From JACZWZ01 sp036478235 (lineage in GTDB: Bacteria > Actinomycetota > Acidimicrobiia > Spongiisociales > UBA11373), in assembly GCA_036478235.1 (NCBI GenBank), contig JAZGDZ010000095.1, forward strand, positions 1-59,745: a stretch of 59,745 nucleotides of DNA. Reading direction: 5' to 3'. Each line of letters opens with the position of its first letter. The stretch's first letter is position 1. A program made the translations under genes and the position numbers. Below are positions 16,453-25,776 of the stretch, piece after piece. Below the pieces are notes generated by a model. That model ran no database searches. It saw only the letters and a list, made by a program, of their open reading frames with translations, and was not told the DNA's origin.

Positions 16453-17928
16453 GTGAACATGAAGGTGACTCCGGAGCGTGAGGAGTTCGTCCGCCTCGCT
16501 TCCGCTCACGATCTGATTGGGGTCCGCACCGAGGTTGTGGCGGATCGGGAGACGCCGGTCGGCGTTTTCGAATCACTGGCGGGAGACGATGGCCGGGTCT
16601 TCCTGCTGGAGTCGGTGGAGGGAGGCGACACCTGGGCGAGGTGGTCGTTCGCGGGATGGGACCCCTTGTTCACTGTGGTCGCCGACGAGTCGGGGGTACG
16701 GACGCTGGGCGGCGGCAATGTCCCGGGATCTGCTTCGCCGCTGGAGGCGCTCGAGCACCTCACTACGGCGTACCGGGTTCATGCCGATCCCGGCTTGCCT
16801 CCGCTTCACTCGGGCCTGGTCGGGTTCCTGGCCTACGACGTCGCCCGCGAGATCGAGCACCTGCCGGGCCGGCCCAAGGACGACAGGGGCCTTCCGGCCA
16901 TGGTGTGGCACGTCGTCGGCTCGCTGGCAGCGTTCGACCGCTTCTCGCAGAAGATCACGCTCGTTCGCAACGTCCTGCCCGGCGATGATCCGGCGGCTGA
17001 CTGGGCTGATGCGGTCGAGAGCCTGGAAACCGCGATCGGACGGCTTGGTGAGCGCCCCCTTGCCGGCACGCGTCCGGTCCCCGAGTTCGATCGGATCCCA
17101 GAGGCGACGCCGTCGATGTCGTTGGCCGACTTCACCGCGGCCGTGAAACGGGCGGTGAGCCACATCGAAGCAGGAGACGCCTTCCAGATCGTGCCTTCCA
17201 TCCGCTTCGAGGTCTCGCTGGATGCGGACCCGTTCGCGGTCTACCGAGCGCTCCGGCTGGTGAACCCGTCGCCATACATGTTCTACGTCCGGCACGACGA
17301 CTTGACCATCGTGGGTTCGTCGCCGGAGCTGATGGTCAGGGTGCGGGACGGGTGGGTGTACAGCCGACCGATCGCCGGAACCCGGCCCCGGGGGTCCACC
17401 GCGGAACGGGACGCCGAGCTCGAGGCCGAGTTGCTTGCCGATCCCAAAGAGCGGGCCGAGCATGTGATGCTCGTCGACCTGGCACGCAACGACATCGGCC
17501 GCGTCGCTGAGTTCGGAACGGTGGCCGTGGACGACCTGATGGTCATCGAGCGGTACTCCCATGTGATGCACATCGTCTCCGGGGTCAGCGGGAAGCTGCG
17601 ACCCGGGATCGGCCCTGTCGACGTGCTGCGGGCCACCTTTCCCCACGGAACGGTCTCGGGCGCCCCCAAGGTTCGTGCCATGGAGATCATCGACGATCTG
17701 GAGCCGGTGGCACGTGGCCCCTACGCTGGAGCAGTGGGGTACCTCGACTTCTCGGGCAACATCGACACGGCCATCGCTTTGCGGACGATGGTGGCGGCCG
17801 GGGGACGAGCCTGGGTACAGGCCGGGGCCGGTGTGGTTGCGGATTCGGACCCGGAGCGCGAGTACCGAGAGTGCCTCGAGAAGGCGACGGCGGTGCTCGC
17901 CGCCATAGGAGCGGCGGGGAGTGTCTGA
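16453..17928 (+). CDS. trpE: anthranilate synthase component I
   Basis: Chorismate to anthranilate, first step of tryptophan synthesis. 491 aa; FLLES near residue 50 is the tryptophan feedback site, and chorismate-enzyme motifs RPIAGTRPRG, VDLARNDIGRV and FPHGTVSGAPK are intact. The start is GTG 16453 or ATG 16459, neither with a clear ribosome site. No leader peptide, attenuator or T-box is visible in the 56 bp after ccdA. The glutaminase partner trpG and trpD are not in the window. The stop overlaps the next gene by 8 nt. Confidence 0.96.
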   Translation: MNMKVTPEREEFVRLASAHDLIGVRTEVVADRETPVGVFESLAGDDGRVFLLESVEGGDTWARWSFAGWDPLFTVVADESGVRTLGGGNVPGSASPLEALEHLTTAYRVHADPGLPPLHSGLVGFLAYDVAREIEHLPGRPKDDRGLPAMVWHVVGSLAAFDRFSQKITLVRNVLPGDDPAADWADAVESLETAIGRLGERPLAGTRPVPEFDRIPEATPSMSLADFTAAVKRAVSHIEAGDAFQIVPSIRFEVSLDADPFAVYRALRLVNPSPYMFYVRHDDLTIVGSSPELMVRVRDGWVYSRPIAGTRPRGSTAERDAELEAELLADPKERAEHVMLVDLARNDIGRVAEFGTVAVDDLMVIERYSHVMHIVSGVSGKLRPGIGPVDVLRATFPHGTVSGAPKVRAMEIIDDLEPVARGPYAGAVGYLDFSGNIDTAIALRTMVAAGGRAWVQAGAGVVADSDPEREYRECLEKATAVLAAIGAAGSV

Positions 17929-18910
17929 AGGAAGGGCCGACTACGGGGACGTGACCGGCGAGTATCTGGCGGCCCGCTCGGGCCACGGGATCGTGTCCGG
18001 CTTCTCCGAGCTCGTCTGGGCCTCCGGCATCGACACCGTTTCTTTCCTCGACGGCCAGCTGAGCCAAGACGTCGTCGCCATGGGGGAAAGCACGGTGGCC
18101 CGGTCCCTCTTGCTGGAGCCGCGGGGAAAGTTGCTGGCGCTGCTCTGGCTGTTGCGCGGCCCTGACAGGGTCGGGCTCTTGGTGGGGGGCGGCGGGTCGA
18201 AGGGCCTCATCGAGGTACTGGAGCGGTTCAGGTTCAGGGTCGACGTCGAGTTCGAGGTCGACGAACGCCCCGTGATCGAAGTCTGGGGTAGCGACGCCGA
18301 GTCCACAGCCCTGCGGGCAGGATTCACGGTCGGAGACGGCTGGTCGGAACAAGGTGAAACGGTGACGGCCTCCATCCCCGGAACCCTGCGGCGAGTCGTG
18401 CTGCTGGGTGGCGACGAAACAGCATTGCAGGCGGCGGGAGCGCTTCGGGTGGGAGGCGTCGCCGCCGACACGGTCCGGATCGAGGCCGGGGAGCCCGTGA
18501 TGGGCCGCGACGTCGACGAGAGCACGATCCCCCAGGAGTCTGGTCTCGTCTCCGAGGCGGTGTCCTTCACCAAGGGTTGCTTCGTGGGCCAGGAGTTGGT
18601 GGCTCGAATCGACTCCAGGGGTCGGGTCAATCGCCGCCTGGCCGGCGTGGTGATCGGTACCAACATCGTGCCTCCGGTGGGAGCCGAGGTGGTGGTGGCC
18701 GACGACGTGGTGGGAACCCTCTCCACCGTCGGAGAGTCCCTGGCTCTCCGGGCTCCGGTGGCGCTGGCCATGGTGCATCGCAGTGCCGAGGCGGGGACCG
18801 AGGTCCAGATCCGTTGGCCGGAGGGCTCGACGGCGGCAACCGTGCGACAGCTGCCGCTCGATGACTTCTCAGGCATCTCACACTCTCCTAACACGATGAC
18901 CCGAAGCTGA
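17921..18910 (+). CDS. ygfZ: YgfZ/GcvT-like folate-binding protein
   Basis: 329 aa, GTG start overlapping trpE. The signature KGCFVGQE at residues 218-225 with the conserved cysteine, followed by LVARIDSRGRVNRRL, identifies the YgfZ family, which uses folate in maintenance of Fe-S enzymes. N-terminal GcvT-like folds match (FLDGQLSQDV). It lies between trpE and a two-component system, so the overlap with trpE suggests co-transcription rather than a role in tryptophan synthesis. Confidence 0.88.
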   Translation: MSEGRADYGDVTGEYLAARSGHGIVSGFSELVWASGIDTVSFLDGQLSQDVVAMGESTVARSLLLEPRGKLLALLWLLRGPDRVGLLVGGGGSKGLIEVLERFRFRVDVEFEVDERPVIEVWGSDAESTALRAGFTVGDGWSEQGETVTASIPGTLRRVVLLGGDETALQAAGALRVGGVAADTVRIEAGEPVMGRDVDESTIPQESGLVSEAVSFTKGCFVGQELVARIDSRGRVNRRLAGVVIGTNIVPPVGAEVVVADDVVGTLSTVGESLALRAPVALAMVHRSAEAGTEVQIRWPEGSTAATVRQLPLDDFSGISHSPNTMTRS

Positions 18911-18936
18911 TCCCGACCGCACAGGAGCGCAACGCG

Positions 18937-19611
18937 ATGAACAACCGGGGAACGGTCGTTCTCATCGAGGACGAGGAGTCGATTGCCGACCTCGTGCAGA
19001 TGTACTTCGAGCAGGAGGGCTTCCGGCTCGTCCACGCCGCCGACGGGGAAAAGGGACTCGACGCCGTGCGGGATCGCGACCCGCGAGTGGTGCTCCTCGA
19101 TCTGGGGCTCCCCGGCATGGACGGAATCGAAGTCTGCCGCCGCATCCGGGCGATGTCCGACGTGCCGGTGATCATGCTCACCGCGCGTGACTCCGAAATC
19201 GACAAGATCGTGGGGCTCGAGATCGGCGCCGACGACTACGTGACCAAGCCTTTTTCACCACGGGAGCTGGTGGCGCGGGTCAGAGCGGTTCTGCGGCGGT
19301 CCGAGGAATCCCCGCGGGTGCCGTCGGTGATCGAGATCGAGGACTGGGCCATCGACTCAGGAAGGCGCGAGGTGCGTTCCTCCGACGGGAGCACGGTCAG
19401 GCCGACGGCGCGCGAGTTCGACCTGCTGTGGTACCTGAGCGAGAACGCCGGCCTCGTCCTCAGCCGGGGACAGATCCTGGAGGCGGTCTGGGGGTACGAG
19501 TACTTTGGTGAGACGCGCACGGTGGATGTTCACATCCGCCAGCTGCGTAAGAAGCTCGAAGGCATCCCGATCGAGACGGTCTGGGGCGTCGGCTACCGGC
19601 TGGGGGCCTGA
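18937..19611 (+). CDS. OmpR/PhoB-family response regulator
   Basis: 224 aa: receiver domain with phosphoacceptor Asp55 (LLDLGLPG), acidic pocket EDE near residue 11-13, switch threonine in MLTARD and lysine in VTKPFSP, then a winged-helix DNA-binding domain ending VWGVGYRLG. One-base overlap (TGATG) with the downstream sensor kinase. Target genes unknown. Confidence 0.93.
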   Translation: MNNRGTVVLIEDEESIADLVQMYFEQEGFRLVHAADGEKGLDAVRDRDPRVVLLDLGLPGMDGIEVCRRIRAMSDVPVIMLTARDSEIDKIVGLEIGADDYVTKPFSPRELVARVRAVLRRSEESPRVPSVIEIEDWAIDSGRREVRSSDGSTVRPTAREFDLLWYLSENAGLVLSRGQILEAVWGYEYFGETRTVDVHIRQLRKKLEGIPIETVWGVGYRLGA

Positions 19612-21017
19612 TGGGGCGGCGGTTCTTTTGGAGCATGGTCCTGGTGGCAGTCGTCACCCTGGCCATCGGGGGTTTGACCGCGGCTCTGCTCATCAACCGG
19701 TCGGTGGACCGATCGATCCGCGCCGAGTTCGCTCGGCAGGCCTCGGCCACCGCACGCATCATCGAGACCCGGTTCTTTGTCGAAGACGAAGCGGGGTCGG
19801 CCGGGGCAGTCGACGGACTCGGGGAGATCCTGGCGTTGGTGGGCTCCATCGGGGGGCACGACTACGTCGAAGCCGCACTGCTCACCCCGAGGGGCGAGCT
19901 CATATCACTCGGTGACCGAGAGCAGCTGCTGATCCATCAGATCCCCGAAACCGCCGACCTGAGCCACACCTTCAGGTTCGATGCCGAGATAGCCGGAGAG
20001 ACGGTGGCGGCGATCGCCCAGCCCTTCCGGATAGAGCGGCGGGGGACGCTCGTGGTCGTCATCGGCACCGATCTCGTGCTTATCCCCTGGGCCGATGTCC
20101 TGGCACGGTTCGCTTGGGCCATCGCTCTCGGAGTTCTCCTCGCGGCCGTGTTGGCAGGTGCGCTGGCCCGTCGGCTGTCGCGTCGGGTGGGTCCCCTACA
20201 GCAGGCTTCTCGCGAGATCGCAGACGGCGACTTCGGCACGAGGGTCGAGGAGACCGGATCGGACGAGATCACGGAGGTGGCCAGGGCGTTCAACGAGATG
20301 GCCGCCCAGTTGGAGGCGGTTCGAACCAGGGAGCGGGAGTTCCTCGTGGCAGTGAGCCACGACCTGCGAACCCCGCTGACGACGATCGCCGGTTACGCCG
20401 AGGCGATCCAGGAGGGGCGGGTGAACGAAGACGACCTCGACCGTGTCGCCGGAGTGCTGGGAACCGAATCCGGCAGGCTGCGACGCCTTGTCGAAGACCT
20501 CATGATGCTGTCGCGAATCGAGTCCAGGGAGTTCACGCTGCGGCCCGAGCCGGTCGATCTTGCGGCCCACCTGAAGGGTGTGCTGGAGGGTTTTCGGGAG
20601 CGAGCGGACTCGGCCAAGGTGGTTCTGGAGGAAGCGATCGAGCCGGTTGCGACCGTAGAGGTCGATCCGGACCGGGTGGCACAGGTCGTCGGCAACCTGC
20701 TGGAGAACGCGCTGCGTTATACCCCGGAGGCGGGGCGTGTCGTGCTGGGCTTGAGCGAGATCGAGCAGGGGGTTCGGATCTCGGTCGCCGACACCGGACC
20801 CGGCATAGACCAGGTGGATCTTCCCCACATCTTCGAAAGGCTTTACGTGACGGCTCGGTACCGCCCGATTCGCCCTGAGGGCAGCGGCTTGGGGCTGTCG
20901 ATCGTGCGTGAGCTGGTGGATGCCATGGGAGGGTCGACCGATGTCGAAAGCGCCCCGGGGGAGGGGACTCGCATCTCGGTCGTTCTGCCGGGCCGACCCA
21001 CCGGGAAGGAGTCCTGA
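19611..21017 (+). CDS. sensor histidine kinase
   Basis: 468 aa. TM1 at about 7-27, an extracytoplasmic domain of about 130 aa, TM2 at about 165-185, HAMP, then HisKA with phospho-histidine His250 (SHDLRTPLT), N box NLLENALRYT, G1 DTGPGI, and G2 GSGLGLSI. Pairs with the preceding response regulator. The sensor domain has no recognised ligand motif. Only 11 bp separate it from trpC, so read-through into the trp genes is likely. Confidence 0.92.
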   Translation: MGRRFFWSMVLVAVVTLAIGGLTAALLINRSVDRSIRAEFARQASATARIIETRFFVEDEAGSAGAVDGLGEILALVGSIGGHDYVEAALLTPRGELISLGDREQLLIHQIPETADLSHTFRFDAEIAGETVAAIAQPFRIERRGTLVVVIGTDLVLIPWADVLARFAWAIALGVLLAAVLAGALARRLSRRVGPLQQASREIADGDFGTRVEETGSDEITEVARAFNEMAAQLEAVRTREREFLVAVSHDLRTPLTTIAGYAEAIQEGRVNEDDLDRVAGVLGTESGRLRRLVEDLMMLSRIESREFTLRPEPVDLAAHLKGVLEGFRERADSAKVVLEEAIEPVATVEVDPDRVAQVVGNLLENALRYTPEAGRVVLGLSEIEQGVRISVADTGPGIDQVDLPHIFERLYVTARYRPIRPEGSGLGLSIVRELVDAMGGSTDVESAPGEGTRISVVLPGRPTGKES

Positions 21018-21028
21018 CAGCTCCTACG

Positions 21029-21802
21029 ATGGGAGGCGTGCTCGATGCGATTCTCGCCAGTGCCCGGGCTCGCCTGCCACGCCTCCTGGTCGAAGCCGAT
21101 GCGCTTTCGGCCGCCGCGGCTCGGGCGCCGGCTTCGCGGGACTTCGCGGCGCCGCTGCGCGGGTCGCACTTGGGGGTGATTGCCGAGATGAAGCGACGGT
21201 CGCCATCGGCGGGTCCGATCGCCCCCGATCTCGTGCCCGAAGACCTGGCTGCCGACTACCGGCGGGGCGGCGCCTCCGCCATGTCGGTCCTTACGGAACA
21301 GGAATTCTTCGGGGGGAGCCTGGCGGATCTGGAGGCCGTGCGCCGCCGGGTCGAGACCCCCGTGCTGCGCAAGGACTTCATCATCCACGAGGTACAGATC
21401 GATGAGTCGCGGGCCGCTGGCGCCGACGCCGTGCTGCTGATCGTGTCCGCCTTGGAAGAGTCGGATCTGGCGGCATTGGTGAGTCGCACGGCGGACGGTG
21501 GGATGACCGCCATGGTCGAGGCCCACGACGCCGATGAGGTGCGCCGGGCTATCGACGCCGGGGCGTCGGTGGTGGGGGTGAACAACCGGGACCTGAAGAC
21601 CTTTGGGGTCGATCTCGGGACCGCCGAGCGGCTGCGCACCCTCATCCCCGACGAGGTGGTGGCGGTCGCCGAGAGCGGCATTCGCGGACCCGAGGATGCT
21701 CTTCGAATGGCGGCGGCAGGGTTCGATGCGATCTTGGTCGGGCAGGCGGCGGTCCAGTCGGGGGACCCGGCGGCCTTCATCGCCTCGCTCGGGTCGCCAT
21801 GA
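21029..21802 (+). CDS. trpC: indole-3-glycerol phosphate synthase
   Basis: 257-aa TIM-barrel enzyme converting CdRP to indole-3-glycerol phosphate. Diagnostic blocks: IAEMKRRSPSAG (catalytic lysine), LRKDFIIHEVQI, VNNRDLKTF and VAESGI. ATG at 21029; an alternative GTG lies 9 nt downstream. Overlaps trpF by ATGA. Confidence 0.95.
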   Translation: MGGVLDAILASARARLPRLLVEADALSAAAARAPASRDFAAPLRGSHLGVIAEMKRRSPSAGPIAPDLVPEDLAADYRRGGASAMSVLTEQEFFGGSLADLEAVRRRVETPVLRKDFIIHEVQIDESRAAGADAVLLIVSALEESDLAALVSRTADGGMTAMVEAHDADEVRRAIDAGASVVGVNNRDLKTFGVDLGTAERLRTLIPDEVVAVAESGIRGPEDALRMAAAGFDAILVGQAAVQSGDPAAFIASLGSP

Positions 21803-22386
21803 GGACCTGGGTGAAGCTCTGCGGCATGCGGAGTGCCGATGACGTCGCTGCGGCGGCCGCGGCGGGTGCCGACGCCGTCGGTTTCGTGACCGCCGCCCGG
21901 TCCATGCGGAGCGTGACACCGCTGCAGGCTGCGGAGTTCGGAAGCGGAACCGCATTGGCGACGTTTCTCGTGACCGAGGACGAGTCGCCGGAGGCTCTGC
22001 TGCGTGCCGCCGCGGAGGCATCCGTAACGGGGGTTCAGCCGCACGGCCGGCATTCTCTCGCCGCGGCGACGGCGGCGTTGAGCGCCGGGCTCGAGGTGCT
22101 CTTCCCGATATCGGTGGTCCCCGGCGTCGACTTCGATGGGACCCCTGTCGGAGGACTCCCTCTCCTCGACGCACCGACGTGGGGCGGTGGCGTTGGGTTT
22201 GACCACTCGCTGATTCCCCAGGGTCTGGGCCGGTTCGTTCTTGCCGGAGGCCTCAGGGCGAGCAACGTCGCCGAAGCGGTGCGGACCGTGCGGCCCTACG
22301 GTGTCGACGTGTCTTCGGGAATCGAGAGGGAGCCCGGTGTCAAGGATCCCCAGCTGATGCGAGAATTCGTGGGGGCGGCGCGATGA
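21799..22386 (+). CDS. trpF: phosphoribosylanthranilate isomerase
   Basis: 195 aa. KLCGMRS at the N-terminus holds the catalytic cysteine; GVDVSSGIE and PGVKD near the C-terminus form the phosphate site with the catalytic aspartate. Converts PRA to CdRP, the TrpC substrate. ATGA overlaps on both sides tie it to trpC and trpB. Confidence 0.94.
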   Translation: MRTWVKLCGMRSADDVAAAAAAGADAVGFVTAARSMRSVTPLQAAEFGSGTALATFLVTEDESPEALLRAAAEASVTGVQPHGRHSLAAATAALSAGLEVLFPISVVPGVDFDGTPVGGLPLLDAPTWGGGVGFDHSLIPQGLGRFVLAGGLRASNVAEAVRTVRPYGVDVSSGIEREPGVKDPQLMREFVGAAR

Positions 22387-23558
22387 CCATGGCCGAGCGT
22401 CCCGACTCCTCTGGCCGGTTCGGGGAGTTTGGAGGTCGCTTCGCTCCCGAAACGCTGATGCCTGCTTTGGAGGAGCTGGAGCGCGAGTTCGCCACCGCCT
22501 GGGCCGACTCGGATTACCGCAGGGAGCTGGCCGACCTGCTGCGGGATTTCGTCGGGCGGCCGACTCCGCTCTACGAGGCCCATCGGCTTTCGGCCGAGCT
22601 CGGAATCCGCCTTCTGCTCAAGCGCGAGGATCTGGCCCACACGGGGGCACACAAGATCAACAACACCGTCGGCCAGGCCCTTCTGGCGCAGCGCATGGGC
22701 AAGCCTCGGGTCATCGCCGAAACGGGCGCCGGCCAGCACGGGGTGGCGACGGCGGCGGCGTGCGCCCTCCTCGGGCTGGAGTGTGAGGTGTTCATGGGAG
22801 CCGTCGACATGGAGCGTCAGGCCCTCAACGTGGAGCGGATGGGGATGCTGGGAAGCCGGGTGACTCCGGTGACGACCGGAGCGGGGACGCTCAAGGACGC
22901 AGTGAGTGCCGCCCTGCGGGACTGGGTGGCGACCGTCGAGACGACCCACTACGTCATAGGGTCCGTCGTCGGGCCCCATCCCTTCCCGTGGATCGTGCGC
23001 CAGCTGCAGCGAATCATCGGTGACGAGACACTCGCCCAGCTCGGCGACACCACGCCCGACGTCATAGTCGCTTGCGTCGGCGGGGGTTCCAACTCGATCG
23101 GGATGTTCTATCCATTCGTCGGCAGCGGAGTCGACCTGGTCGGTGTGGAAGCAGGCGGCCGGGGTTTGGAGTCGGGCGAGCATGGTGCCTCCCTCATCGC
23201 CGGATCGCCCGGAGTGCTGCACGGAGCATTTACCTACATGCTGCAGGACGACGAGGGTCAGGTCCTCGAAGCCCACTCGATCAGCGCCGGGCTCGACTAC
23301 CCGGGTGTCGGCCCCGAGCATGCCCACTTCAAGTCGGAGGGCCTGGCGCGCTACGACTCGGTAACGGACGCCGAGGCGCTCGAGGGCATGGACCTGCTGT
23401 CGCGCACCGAGGGCATCATCCCGGCTCTGGAACCGAGCCACGCCCTCGCCTGGATATCCCGGGAGCGGAAGTCGCTGCGCGGCATGACGGTGGTGCTCTG
23501 TCTCAGCGGCCGGGGAGACAAGGACTTGGATCAAGTGTCGGCCGTGAGGGCGTCGTGA
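22383..23558 (+). CDS. trpB: tryptophan synthase beta chain
   Basis: 391 aa. The PLP lysine is Lys91 in HTGAHKINN; phosphate loop GGGSNSIG and the COMM-domain region are typical of the TrpB1 type that works with TrpA. Condenses indole with serine. Starts in the trpF stop (ATGA) and its stop contains the trpA GTG. Confidence 0.97.
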   Translation: MTMAERPDSSGRFGEFGGRFAPETLMPALEELEREFATAWADSDYRRELADLLRDFVGRPTPLYEAHRLSAELGIRLLLKREDLAHTGAHKINNTVGQALLAQRMGKPRVIAETGAGQHGVATAAACALLGLECEVFMGAVDMERQALNVERMGMLGSRVTPVTTGAGTLKDAVSAALRDWVATVETTHYVIGSVVGPHPFPWIVRQLQRIIGDETLAQLGDTTPDVIVACVGGGSNSIGMFYPFVGSGVDLVGVEAGGRGLESGEHGASLIAGSPGVLHGAFTYMLQDDEGQVLEAHSISAGLDYPGVGPEHAHFKSEGLARYDSVTDAEALEGMDLLSRTEGIIPALEPSHALAWISRERKSLRGMTVVLCLSGRGDKDLDQVSAVRAS

Positions 23559-24352
23559 GATTCGAGGAGATCCTCAGCGACTCCAGGAAAGAAGGCCGCG
23601 CCGCCTTGTTTCCGTATCTGATGTGCGGGATCCCCGATGCCGCAGCAACGGTCGGGTTGTTCGAGGCCATGGCGGATGCAGGAGCCGACGGGTTCGAGGT
23701 CGGGATTCCCTACTCCGATCCGCTCATGGACGGCCCGATCATCCAGAAGGCCGGGGCACGCGCTTTGTCCGCCGGCATGACGTTGCACAAGGGCCTCGAA
23801 CTCACGGAGCGGGTCGCGGCCTCCACCGGACTGCCCTGTGCGGTCATGACCTACGTCAACCCGATCCTGCGCGCCGGGCTCGAGCGTTTTGCCGCCGACG
23901 TCGCCGCATCCGGGGCCTCCGCCGTCATCGCGGCCGATCTTCCGGTCGACGAATCCGACGAAATAGGAGAGGCTCTCGGCGCGGTGGGAGTGGGGTTGGT
24001 CCAATTCGCCGCCCCCACGACGACCGATGCCCGTCTCGACCTGGTGGTCGAGAGAGCCTCTCCATTCGTATACGGGATCGCCGAGATGGGTGTGACCGGA
24101 GAGCGAGACGGGTCGACCAGCAGGGCGGCAGAGCTGGCGTCCCGCGTCAAGGAGCGCAGCGACATCCCGCTCGTGATCGGTGTCGGTATCTCCGGCCCCG
24201 ACCAGGCACGGGTGGCGGCCGGCGTCGCCGACGGAGTGATCGTCGGCTCGGCGATCGTGCGCCGGGTGCTGGAGGCAGAGAGCACCGCCGCGGCGTGCGG
24301 TGCGATCGCCGGGTTGGTCGCTGACTTGGCGAAGGCGGTTAGGCCTAGCTAG
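23555..24352 (+). CDS. trpA: tryptophan synthase alpha chain
   Basis: 265 aa from the GTG at 23555, which overlaps the trpB stop (GTGA). Cleaves indole-3-glycerol phosphate. Catalytic glutamate in GFEVGIPYSDPLMDGP and aspartate in ADLPVDES are present, as is the phosphate-binding GVGISGP block. Last gene of the trp cluster; the stop is followed within a few bases by TTAGG-type repeats interrupted by an insertion sequence. Confidence 0.96.
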   Translation: MRFEEILSDSRKEGRAALFPYLMCGIPDAAATVGLFEAMADAGADGFEVGIPYSDPLMDGPIIQKAGARALSAGMTLHKGLELTERVAASTGLPCAVMTYVNPILRAGLERFAADVAASGASAVIAADLPVDESDEIGEALGAVGVGLVQFAAPTTTDARLDLVVERASPFVYGIAEMGVTGERDGSTSRAAELASRVKERSDIPLVIGVGISGPDQARVAAGVADGVIVGSAIVRRVLEAESTAAACGAIAGLVADLAKAVRPS

Positions 24353-24366
24353 GTATTAGGGGTGAA

Positions 24367-24424
24367 CCTTCAGGACATCGCTGACGGTTGTTAGGGGGTT
24401 TATGACCTTCAGGACATCGTTCAC
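24367..24424. repeat. paired terminal motifs, left end of the IS
   Basis: Two direct copies of CCTTCAGGACATCGYT (24367-24385 outer, 24406-24424 inner), 39 bp apart start to start. Probable transposase-binding sites. Confidence 0.8.
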
Positions 24425-25713
24425 ACGTGGTGGAGGAGGCTGTGTTCGGCGGGCGGGTAGTAGCCGTTGGTGACGGGCTGGTTGATCGGGTAGTTGTAGG
24501 TGACGGCGGGTTGGCCTTGATGGCCGATGGTGAGGGTCTTGTTGCCGGTGGTGATGGTGGCGGTAACGAGTCCACCGACAGGAACGCTGCGAGGGACGGC
24601 CCAGTTGGTGCGGGCGAGGCTGATGGTGCGTTCTGCGGTGACGTGACGTAGGTAGGTGACGCGTCCTGCGGCCAGGGGGACGGTGAGTTGTTGTTTGTGG
24701 TTGAGATGGTCAGCGATGGTCATGTCGGGTGGCCAGCGCAGCTGGTCGCGGTGGGCGGCGATCAGTTCAGCGGGGTATCGGGTGCCGCATTCTTGGGGGT
24801 TGAGGACGGGTCGTCGATGGTTGAACCACCAACAGGCCCGGTTAGAGCCGACGCGGAGCTCTTCGAGATTGTTGAAGTGCTGGGACCAGATGGTGCGTTG
24901 CTGCCATAGATGGTTGACGGCTTCGATGTGGTTGGTCCATCCGTGGACGCCTGGTGGAGCGATGATCACTTCGACCCCGAAGAACAGGCAGGCTCGGGTC
25001 CAAGCGGTGAACGGGTTGTCACGATGAGTGGTGCCAACAAAGGCGTTGTCGGTGCCTATGGCCAACGGGATCGACAGCTTCGGCCATGCCTTTTCGATGA
25101 GGAACCCCACCGCGGTGAGGATCCTGCGGTCGAGGTATTGACCTGAGGTGATCCCGTGGGAACCAACATCGCCGATCTGCAGCGACTGGAAGCGGATCCC
25201 GCCTTTGAGGTATCGGTCTTGAATCCAGTCGGCTTGTTGCCACACGCCTGGTGTGGTGACCGCAGGCAACGGCAACTTGATATCACTACGCGCCGCTGAA
25301 TCGACGTGGCGGGTCTTGCCGGCCCGCCGCAGGATCCGCTCGATCGTCGAGATCGACGGCAACGGGTCAGAACCCCTGCGTTCCATCGTCGCCAGGATCG
25401 ATAGTGCCCCAACGTTGGCGACCGGGTCATCCTCCAAATCAGCACGGATCTCGAGCACCCGAGACGTGACGCTGTGCGGCATCGCTTGATCGTGACGCTT
25501 CGGAGCCCGGGATCGGTCTCGGAGCCCAGCCTCACCGTCAGCTTCGAAACGTCGCAGCCACTTGTGGACCCATTCACGCGACCGGTTCACCCGGCGAGCC
25601 GTCTCCGCCTTCGACACCCCGGCACCGACCAGCTCCACTGCACGCAGCCGATGCTCGTACTCGCTTCCAAACACATCTGCCACAGACCCTCCCAAACAGG
25701 CTGGGAAGATCAT
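24421..25713 (-). CDS. DDE transposase
   Basis: 430 aa. An N-terminal helix-turn-helix (AVELVGAGVSKAETARRVNRS) of the IS481/IS3-like integrase superfamily, a linker, then an rve-type catalytic core with candidate acidic residues in WQQADWIQD, IGTDNAFVG and WTNHIEAVNHLW, and a C-terminal beta-rich domain. No frameshift or stop, so it may be active. The stop lies within the inner left terminal motif. Confidence 0.88.
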   Translation of the reverse strand: MIFPACLGGSVADVFGSEYEHRLRAVELVGAGVSKAETARRVNRSREWVHKWLRRFEADGEAGLRDRSRAPKRHDQAMPHSVTSRVLEIRADLEDDPVANVGALSILATMERRGSDPLPSISTIERILRRAGKTRHVDSAARSDIKLPLPAVTTPGVWQQADWIQDRYLKGGIRFQSLQIGDVGSHGITSGQYLDRRILTAVGFLIEKAWPKLSIPLAIGTDNAFVGTTHRDNPFTAWTRACLFFGVEVIIAPPGVHGWTNHIEAVNHLWQQRTIWSQHFNNLEELRVGSNRACWWFNHRRPVLNPQECGTRYPAELIAAHRDQLRWPPDMTIADHLNHKQQLTVPLAAGRVTYLRHVTAERTISLARTNWAVPRSVPVGGLVTATITTGNKTLTIGHQGQPAVTYNYPINQPVTNGYYPPAEHSLLHHV

Positions 25714-25720
25714 CCAATGT

Positions 25721-25764
25721 GTCAGCGATGTGCTGAAGGAAACGTGTCAGCGATGTCCTGAAGG
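25721..25764. repeat. paired terminal motifs, right end of the IS
   Basis: Two direct copies of GTCAGCGATGTSCTGAAGG (25721-25739 inner, 25746-25764 outer), the inverted form of the left-end pair, spaced 25 bp start to start. The inner copy has one mismatch. Confidence 0.8.
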
Positions 25765-25776
25765 CGCTCCATTAGG

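Larger units (their letters stand above)
24361..25770 (-). mobile_element. complete insertion sequence, IS481-like, 1410 bp
   Basis: Flanked by 6-bp direct repeats ATTAGG (24355-24360 and 25771-25776). The ends are 25-bp imperfect inverted repeats with 3 mismatches; each end carries a second, inner copy of the core motif CCTTCAGGACATCG. One intact 430-aa DDE transposase fills the element on the minus strand. Joining the flanks restores an uninterrupted TATTAGG-type array before nadE. Because the target is repetitive, the duplication length could be slightly different. Family assignment is tentative, from the transposase architecture. Confidence 0.88.
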
